Of a stretch of DNA of 64,000 nt, positions 56,645-64,000 are shown piece after piece. The stretch covers positions 888,501-952,500 of the forward strand of contig JASSKH010000043.1 of the NCBI GenBank assembly GCA_031763025.1, written 5' to 3'. Made by a program: the position numbers and the translations under genes. The notes beneath the pieces were generated by a model, which saw only the letters and a list, made by a program, of their open reading frames with translations, did not search any database and was not told the DNA's origin. The stretch is from Macrocystis pyrifera (lineage: Eukaryota > Sar > Phaeophyceae > Laminariales > Laminariaceae). Within the stretch, counting starts at the first letter, position 1, and the number at the start of each line of letters is the position of its first letter.

Positions 56645-56750
56645 TTACGGGGGGACCATGGAAAATAGGACCAAATATTGTTAGCAAAAATAGGTAAATA
56701 TACAGGGTTTCATGTATACCATAGGTCCTATTACCTATGGTCCCCCGTAA
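56645..56750 (-). mobile_element. MITE family 1, copy 21
   Basis: Reverse-oriented, TA on both sides, complete arms. Confidence 0.87.
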
Positions 56751-57359
56751 TATATACATATAATTTAAATATAACCACACACGTGTGTGAGATGGAGGAT
56801 TTCGTCGAAACTCATCTTTGCAAACTGTGTGTGATACTATTATTAATATTAATAGTCATACTCCGATCGCCGGTACGACGGCTTTTATAGGGCCCCACGC
56901 AGGATAAACATTCCGTACATAAACGAGGAAGACAAAATCTGAAGCTGCAGAATTCAAAGAGTGCGTGGGTCTAAATTTTATTTATTGTGTATGTTTTTCT
57001 TTTTTGGAGGTATATTTATAGCAGGAGCACCCTCTGGTACCAAACCAACCACCAACCACTAACCCACAACTAAAATCAACCAAAATAGACGCAAGGCAGA
57101 CCACAACAGGACTCGACGCACAGCAGAGAGATGGGGGTTCCGAGCTGCCGAGTTCATCTGTAAACATTTTCCGAGCAGTCTGTCTCCTACGTACTCGTAC
57201 GATAATTAGGTCTTGGCGGCGGCCACACCGATATCATTGTGGGTCTATACGCCCACAGGGACACACCAAAAGGCGAGAAAGGAAAAAGCAGACGAGGGAG
57301 AAAGAGAAAGAATATTACCGAAACAAAAACGACGTACTACACAAAACTAAACGAAAACG

Positions 57360-57465
57360 GGAGAACCACTGGGAACCGCACGAGGCGTGTGAAGGTGTCA
57401 CCTACTGAGCTATAGGGGTAAGAGATCCAGGACGGGGTAATCCTTACAACACTCAGAGTCTTCCC
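57360..57465 (-). repeat. tRNA-like sequence, copy 1 (SINE head or tRNA pseudogene)
   Basis: The minus strand reads CCCCTATAGCTCAGTAGG, a near-perfect tRNA A box, in a context shared with 57605-57760. The B-box half is degenerate and stems do not pair well, so it is not a functional tRNA. Confidence 0.45.
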
Positions 57466-57604
57466 CTTCCTCTGGACGGCGAGATCTTTGGGGCGTCAGA
57501 ACCGCATACGTCTTGTACACTGACCTACCCGCTTCGTTTCATTTCCTGGGGAACCAGGGAGACGTGTTTTGGTTTTTGGGGTTGCTCGCGCAAGCGTTTC
57601 TTTT

Positions 57605-57760
57605 GAAAAAAAACGTTCGAAGTGAGGTTCGAACCCATGACCTGGACGACGCCAATTGTGAGGGTGTAACCTACTATAAGCTAATAGGGGTAAAATATCG
57701 ATCGCTTACTACCCAGCCCAGGGTAATGCTTATAACACGCGCGGAAGAGATGCCCAAGAA
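57605..57760 (-). repeat. tRNA-like sequence, copy 2 (SINE head or tRNA pseudogene)
   Basis: The minus strand has CCCCTATTAGCTTATAGTAGG (A-box-like, with small insertions) and GGGTTCGAACCTC (a perfect B box). Flanking sequence (GGGTAATNCTTA on the + strand) is shared with the copy 250 bp upstream. Confidence 0.5.
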
Positions 57761-59814
57761 AGGAAGCCGAGTGTCGCGAGAGAAACCCCACACACAAAAA
57801 AAGAGACGAATGCCGCCTGTTTCTTTCGTACTTCGTCAACATGGGTGTAGTAGTGTCGCAGTCGTGCCCCCCATCGACGATATACCACACGCAACACCAA
57901 TATCACAGTAGTCCATACCTGGTACAGGGTTACGGTAAGAGCGCAACACTCGGCAGACACATTCTCATGTGACCACACTATACTACTTTGTATAGCCGGC
58001 CTGGCACCTTTTTGCCCTCTCCCTGATGTCTGACGTGTACGAAGTATCAAACGCGTACTGGTTGTTGTAGTGGTACAGAGTCTATCACGATTCAGTCGTG
58101 TCCTGGCGAATATCGAGGCAGCTTGGAAACGCTTGATTGACAACACTTTTCTGGTAAGGAAATATCTTACCGCCACAACTGCCGTGTCGAATGTGTGCTC
58201 TCTCCGACGTTGTTGTACCGAAAAAAGGACGAGGATCCCCTTCAGAGATCCAGAGGGAAGCTTTTACTATGCCTCCTCTGCTAATATTATACGTACACGT
58301 CTTCGACCAAACTGCACGTACGTGATAAACGCTGCCATTGATGATAAACCGACTCACGGGGAAATTTTGCAGTTGCTCCAGAGCCATTACTGCTTTGTTG
58401 TCAGTATCAGAGGGGCGTGTCAAGTGTCAAAGGACGTGGGTTCAATGAAGACATTGCCAACCTTGTATTCGTCACCTCGCACGAAGAGCCGCACAGTCGA
58501 AGTATATTCACCTACCAGGTAAAGTGTTGCCGTTCCCGTCGAAATGCGTCGGGCGTAGGTTCAGGGGGGCGTGCCGGCAGGTTCAGGTCCACTGATGGGG
58601 ACCTTGAAGGTGGAGCACCCAAGAAATTCCCCCGTCGATGGTGAGGTTTTCTAGAATAGACGTCTCTGGAAGACCTCAGCAGTAATAGAAGGCATTGTTG
58701 TGTGACAGCTCACATATATTTTGAAAGTCACCTAAATTAATTAATAATACATGTTCACTCCAGAACCTAGTGAAAATATTCAGCTGGTAATATGTACGTG
58801 TCTCGTGAAAAAATTGGGAGCCGAGTTCACAACTAACTACTGCTGTGCAGACAACTGTGCAGAACGACATATTTTTCCAGGAATATTCCTTCGCTCTGCA
58901 TAAATATGGTATACGTACACGTACTGCGAGCATAAATGTTTGGAGACACGTCAAGCAAGGCTAAACGCGCGCTGTCAAGGGGGTGTAGGACGGTTGTTCC
59001 ACACTAAAAACTAGTAATTTGGTGTCAGTCAAGGTATGTCAAGGTAAAGTTGCTGTCTGCCAAGGGGTGAAAGTGCTGTCTCCTGACATGGTTGACTGCG
59101 AGTATATATCTAGCCTAAAAATACCGTGGGGGTGGTGAGTGTGTCCTTCACATTAAACCGTTCTTTCTATCCGTCGACATTCAGCACAACCAGTGTCCGT
59201 GTCGATTCTTCAATCCTAGAGAGACACAAGTTCTGTGGTCACGAAACTACGCCACAGAGACACTACATTGCCACGTATGCAGAAGCACAGAGCAGTGGAT
59301 AATGCAATGCCATGTCACCATACTGGATACGACAGACATGACATCCACACTCTATGAAATAGATAAACGATAGAAAACAAAGAAGTCAAAATGAAAGATA
59401 AAAAGAAAAAAAAAAAATAGAGGAAAACAAAAAACAAAAAACTGCACCGCAGGGGATGTGGCACGCAACGACCTGAAGGAAAACGATATAGCTCCGCCGT
59501 TGATGGTATCCAGCACCATGATGTTAATGCTGGGTTCACTACCCGAGTTTTTGACCGTTCGACAAGTTATGACCGTTACGGGTCGCGCATCACGCTCACG
59601 GACTTTGACGGCTCCTGGGAAGGACTAAATATAATTCCGCACCTTGCGGGTGGGAGCAGGATGCCAAATGGGATGACATCCGGGTGAGATCAAGTCCGAG
59701 CCGGATCACGAGAGCCTGGCTGGGGCCCGTTTTGTTTCCCCGTTTTTTTAAAGAATATTTCCAGAAATAGATGTATCTACAACGTGGAGAGCTCTACTAG
59801 CAGGTGGACACTCG

Positions 59815-60870
59815 GCTGTGCCCTGTGAACACCCTGCCAGGGTCGTGTGAAGACCCTGTGACGACCTCGCCGGGGGTCTGGAACCCTGTTGAGGTTTTGT
59901 GGTAGCACACTGTCAGGGTAAGAACCCTGTACAGGGTACTGCGAACAGACCTTGCACAGGGTAAAGACCTTGTCAAGGTACTGGGTACAAACCCTGTACA
60001 GCTTGGCTACCCTGTACAGGGTCAATCATACACACCCCGTGCAGGTTAAGACCCTGCCAGGGTCGTGTTGTCTAACCTCACAAGGTCGAGCACACGGTCG
60101 ACACCCTGTACAGGGTCAATCATACACACCCTGTGCAGCTTAAGACCCTGCCAGGGTCGTTTTGTCTAACCTCACAAGGTCGAGCACATGGTCGACACCC
60201 TGTACCGGGTCAATCATACACACCCTGTGCAGGTCAAGACCCTGCCAGGGTCATGTTGTCCAACCTCACAAGGTCGAGAACATGGTCGACAACCTGTACA
60301 GTGTCAATCATACACGCCCTGTGCAGGTTAAGACCCTGCCAGGGTCGTGTTGTCTAACCTCACAAGGTCGAGCACATGGTCGACACCCTGTATAGGGTCG
60401 ATTATACACGCCCTGTGCCTGCCAGGGTCGTGTTGTCTGGCCTTCACAAGGTCGACTATAAGGTCGATACCTTGTACAGGGTCAATCACACACGCCCTGT
60501 GCAGGTCAAGACCCTGCCAGTAGGGTCGTATTGTTTAGCCTCCACAGGGTCGACACCCTGTACAGGATCAATATTTCACACCCTGTGCAAGTGAATACCC
60601 TGCCAGGGTCGTGTTGTCTAACCTTCACAGGGTCGATACTCTGTGTAATGTCAACAATATGCACCCGTTGCAGGTTAAGGCCGTGGCAGGGTCTTTTGAC
60701 AAAAGGACCTTTTACCAGGTGGACAGTCACCCGACCCTGTTAGGGTCTTGATGCCTTACCTTGACAGGGTCGACACCCTGCACGGGGTCGATTATCCAGA
60801 CCTTATGCTGCTTAAGACTTCGGCAGGTTCTGGATAATCGGACCCGGTACTAGGTGGACAGACATCCGAC
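59815..60870. repeat. 94-bp tandem array rich in GACCCTGNNCAGGGTC-type palindromes
   Basis: AAGACCCTGCCAGGGTC recurs at 60048, 60142, 60236 and 60330, a 94-bp period. Each unit contains ACCCTGCCAGGGT and ACCCTGTACAGGGT and a third half-diverged ACCCTGTGCAGG, with shorter, degenerate units on both flanks. Confidence 0.93.
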
Positions 60871-61379
60871 GTGATGAGTGTCTTATTGTCTTACGTTGAA
60901 GATTAACAGTACATAGGCCATCTACAGCCTGAGGAATAGTGGTAACGCCATCGGACAAGAAAACGATGTCACGTGTCGTGTATTACACCTACCCACTCAC
61001 ACACCCATGACGCTCTTTTCTCCAACTTTGTCCACTTTAAGGCCACGATGGCACCCAATCGCCTCCTGTGCTCGGGTTTCCAGTGACTTTCATCTCCAGA
61101 TGCTTTGTCCGAACAGTAAAAAGTCAATAAACAAAAAACGAACAGTCAAGGACGACTGGACGACACAACCGACACAAAGAGAACAGAGACGGACGGACCT
61201 AGGGGGGGCTAAACAATAGGAAAAAAGGAAGAGTAGCAAAGGGTACCATCAATATGACAATAAGGTTACGCAGCTTACGCAGATTGGCAGGGTACGGGGG
61301 AGGGATACCATCGACTCGACAGAGATATGAGCACCACAACAAAATATTTAATAATATTAACACAGAGAATGTAACACAA

Positions 61380-62660
61380 CATTAAGCAGTGGTCACTGGG
61401 CGTCTCGACTGCAAAGACGGCCAGTGCCGCTATTCGGCGGGAGCCTTCACTTCCTCAACCGTCTTAGCCGCTGTTGTTGCGCCTCCTTCAACGCGACCCC
61501 CCTTCCCACTCCCCCGGACCTTGGGCCCAAAGTCGTCTTGATTAAATCGCTGCGCTTTTTGTACCTCAAGCGCTCGTCGTTTTGCTACATTTTCCTTCTA
61601 CTTAACGAACCAGCGCTTCATGTACTGCTCTGCCGCTTTTTCAACACGTCTGAACCACTTGCTCGATTTCTTCGCTGCCAGCGTCCATTGCTGCTCTTCG
61701 ATGGGCAAGTTAAACAACGACAGGTCCAGTTCGAGACAACCCATCCAGTCCTGCTCTTTCTCTCCCAGCCAGTAACCCTTTCCCCCCTCCAGTTTCCCAA
61801 CCAACGCTCGTGTGGGTTGTCTCTCGTTGACCACACGAGTCACGAGCACCGCGAAAAAAAATCCTCTGCTTTCGCGCCGTCGTCTTGACGTTCTCACAAC
61901 CCGTCTGGGCCAGTACGTCTGCGTATGGAAGCATGTGGTAGCCGTCGCTAGGATTTCGGCATCACCCGATGCAGCGGAAGAGCAATCGGTGGTGAGCTGT
62001 ACACAGTTTGCCGAGAGGGGCCACGATGGGGTTCCACGTGACACACCCGTATACCATGGTCTCCATTACCTCGGCTTTGAGCATCCGCACTTCAAACCGG
62101 AGGGGTGCCGTGGGCTGATCCTCCAGTGGCAAACTATGCCGCCTGAAGCATATGTTGGCCAGCAGCACGCGCCGGTTGATTTCAGAAGTACGGTCGGCGT
62201 TCTCGCACACAGTTGCCCCACGACACACAAACTTGGCAGTTTGTCTGTACATCTGGCCGGCTGCCTCAGTGACGAAAACGACCCTGTCCACACGTTTCGT
62301 CACCAGGTACATGGTCTCCGTCTTGGCTTCCGAAACTCTCAATCCGAACGAGCAACACATTGTACCGATATCTGCCATAATCTTCCCCACTATTAATGGG
62401 TGCCGTGCAGACTCCATCCACCCGACACCCTCGCGCCTTACCCGTCGCTGCCCTCGCTGTACTCGCTCTGACGTGGGCCATACCACCGCAGGTGTCACCT
62501 CTACAGTCGGCAGGACGGGCGCCGACCTTGTGCCGTCCTCTACCGCCACCAAGGCACTCAGTCGTCCGGGCGATGGAATGCCCGCAGTTGAACAACACCT
62601 CTGTACTTGGAACCTACGACTTCTGTAACGGTCCTTGACGACCCCCACGCCCCGTCAAGC
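61380..62660 (-). mobile_element. LINE fragment: 3' part of a non-LTR reverse transcriptase ORF, 5' truncated
   Basis: Reading on the minus strand, recognisable segments are FGLRVSEAKTETMYLVTK (after the catalytic region), AAGQMYRQTAKFVCRGATV, EINRRVLLANICFRRHSLPL, FEVRMLKAEVMETMVYGCV and HHRLLFRCIG, then in another frame KLEGGKGYWLGEKEQDWMGC, WFRRVEKAAEQYMKRWFV, and a basic tail ending at a stop near 61428. This is the jockey/RTE-like LINE type common in stramenopiles, where the end of the reverse transcriptase runs into a long C-terminal region. The palm with its YADD box and the endonuclease are absent upstream, so the copy is 5' truncated, as usual for LINEs. At least one frame change near 61960 and an in-frame stop near 61593 show it is dead. 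An A/T-rich stretch lies at the 3' side (61330-61385). Confidence 0.8.
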
Positions 62661-64000
62661 CCTTCTCTTTTGCCGCGCCACGCTCTTTCCCATTGGCTTC
62701 ACTGCATATATTCCAGGCCGTCGAGGAGGCGTATAAGGGAAGTGAGATGTCAAGCCCAAGATGCCCTAAGGTGCCGCAGCAACAGATACGGGGGTCGAGC
62801 GCTCCAGCGTTGATTTGTGTGTCTCGAGCGTGCAATAGTTTGCATAATATTTCACTTAGGATTTAAAACGTAGCAAACCAAGTTGTTTAATTTAACAGCT
62901 TGGTTCGGTCGAAGCGTCATCGACTTGAAGTGTTTTGCAGTTCTGCTTTTGTTCCGAGTTTTTAAGCCGGGGTGACACGAAACAGACGAGAAGTACAAAC
63001 TTGTACGCTCAGCGGCTGTGGCGGCATGGTCTTTCAATATCCAATTATATGGTAAGATTAGGAACCACCAGCCCTTGCCTCACACCTTAAAGCACATGAA
63101 TTAAACGGGACTACAAAAAGTCAAACGTCCACGTAGTTTGGGCGGGGGGGAAATTTATTGCATGTAAGGGGTTTAGCCTCGCTTTGTTTGAGACAAAAAT
63201 CGTTCCAAGTTTTTCGCACGAACTGTTTGTCTCTGTTGATGCGTTCGCGTCGTTCAGTGACTTGTAGTTTCGTCTTTTGTTCTGGGTTTTAGTCGGGAAG
63301 AGGGTGCCGCGTGAAAAACAAATCGACCAGCATCGTTTTGTGCGATCGGCGACTATTTACGGCATAGTTGTTCATGATGTCGGACTGAGAGCATCATAGC
63401 GTGTCTAGCAAGGTGTAACACTTGTTATGAATGCCACTTGCTGTACTGTTGTGGGGGGTTGTGATAGTGACTAAATCGAAGCACCTGTCATTATGGTTTT
63501 CAGGCGGCGGCGATTGAGACACCATAGATGTTTTCTCGCGAGACATTTTACTGATACAATAATAGCATCGTCGCGGATGCGGATTATTCTGAATTGTGAA
63601 ATAGAAAAATTCGATGTCTGCTACATGTGTATCGTTTTGATATCGTACGTCTCGACAGACGTATCATTCGCGTCCGTACATTTTTCGCCCTTCTGCGTGT
63701 CGAAAGTATTTACCACGAGCGCAACGTCAGACTACTGTGGGCGTCTGTAAGCTGACGATGTTAAACAACAGACCTAACAAGCGAAATATGCACATTCAGA
63801 AATACCTAAGGATCCCGCACTTAGTATATATTCACATATTCTTGTGAGTTCTCACCAGGCGTCTTACACTACCGACCGACACGTGCATTGAACACAGAAG
63901 GAAATGCACAGAGCTAAACAGTAACGTTATTATCAATAACTACAGTACTACAAACCCACCCTGACCCATGCACACCAGGAGGATATACCAAAACTACGTG
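62661..64000. other. No feature recognised
   Basis: No exon chain, element end or tandem repeat was recognised in this stretch beyond the start of the LINE fragment. Short open frames here show no domain. Confidence 0.4.

Larger units (their letters stand above)
51313..59800. other. Region upstream of the ROCO N-cap exon; no gene recognised
   Basis: It holds five family 1 MITEs, one family 2 MITE, a SINE and two tRNA-like sequences. The first ROCO exon and promoter should lie at the left of this region but could not be identified. A 150-codon + strand open frame (58070-58522) shows no domain. A stretch rich in GTTAGCG/CGTTACG motifs lies at 55100-55500. Confidence 0.45.

Noticed and set aside
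58070-58522. 150-codon + strand open frame
   Set aside because: No domain, splice partner or repeat relationship was seen; kept only as a note in the regional entry.
1-64000. CRISPR array, bacterial operons or organelle genome segment
   Set aside because: Spliceosomal introns, tRNA-derived SINEs, a LINE and MITEs show nuclear DNA; none of the repeats has the direct-repeat and unique-spacer layout of CRISPR.

Overview
The window is eukaryotic nuclear DNA, most likely from a brown alga close to Ectocarpus. The evidence is an intron-rich gene layout with long repeat-filled introns, an LRR-ROCO gene built from interchangeable 72-nt leucine-rich-repeat exons (an architecture described in Ectocarpus), a stramenopile-type LINE reverse transcriptase, and a very high density of short non-autonomous elements. 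The assignment is inferred from these features; no search was possible.

Two host genes are supported and they converge tail to tail. On the + strand, eight exons from 4138 to 17137 encode SAICAR synthetase (purine biosynthesis, PurC/ADE1 family). All seven introns are phase 0 and the exons join without a break into 311 residues; the extreme N-terminus was not found. The introns hold pentanucleotide arrays, CTG/CAG tracts, tandem duplications and a dispersed 220-bp repeat. On the - strand, from 51094 down to 23029, lies an LRR-ROCO GTPase gene: an LRR N-cap exon, seven 72-nt phase 1-1 LRR exons, a Roc GTPase exon, two COR-region exons and two C-terminal exons. The second COR exon reads through only if two extra bases, both at homopolymers, are discounted, so the gene is either mis-sequenced there or decayed.

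The rest is repeat territory. I count 21 copies of one TA-flanked MITE of about 105 bp, four copies of a second MITE of about 250 bp, two copies of a tRNA-derived SINE, two further tRNA-like sequences, a 5'-truncated LINE at 61.4-62.7 kb, and a low-confidence gag-like retroelement relic at 46.6-47.2 kb. Tandem arrays include (CCCAT)n, degenerate (CCTGT)n, a 10-bp array open in many frames, a 94-bp palindrome-rich array near 60 kb and a 34-base C run.

The most interesting system is the ROCO gene. Its symmetric LRR exons, with homology running into flanking introns, are the substrate expected for exon duplication and shuffling in a candidate recognition receptor.
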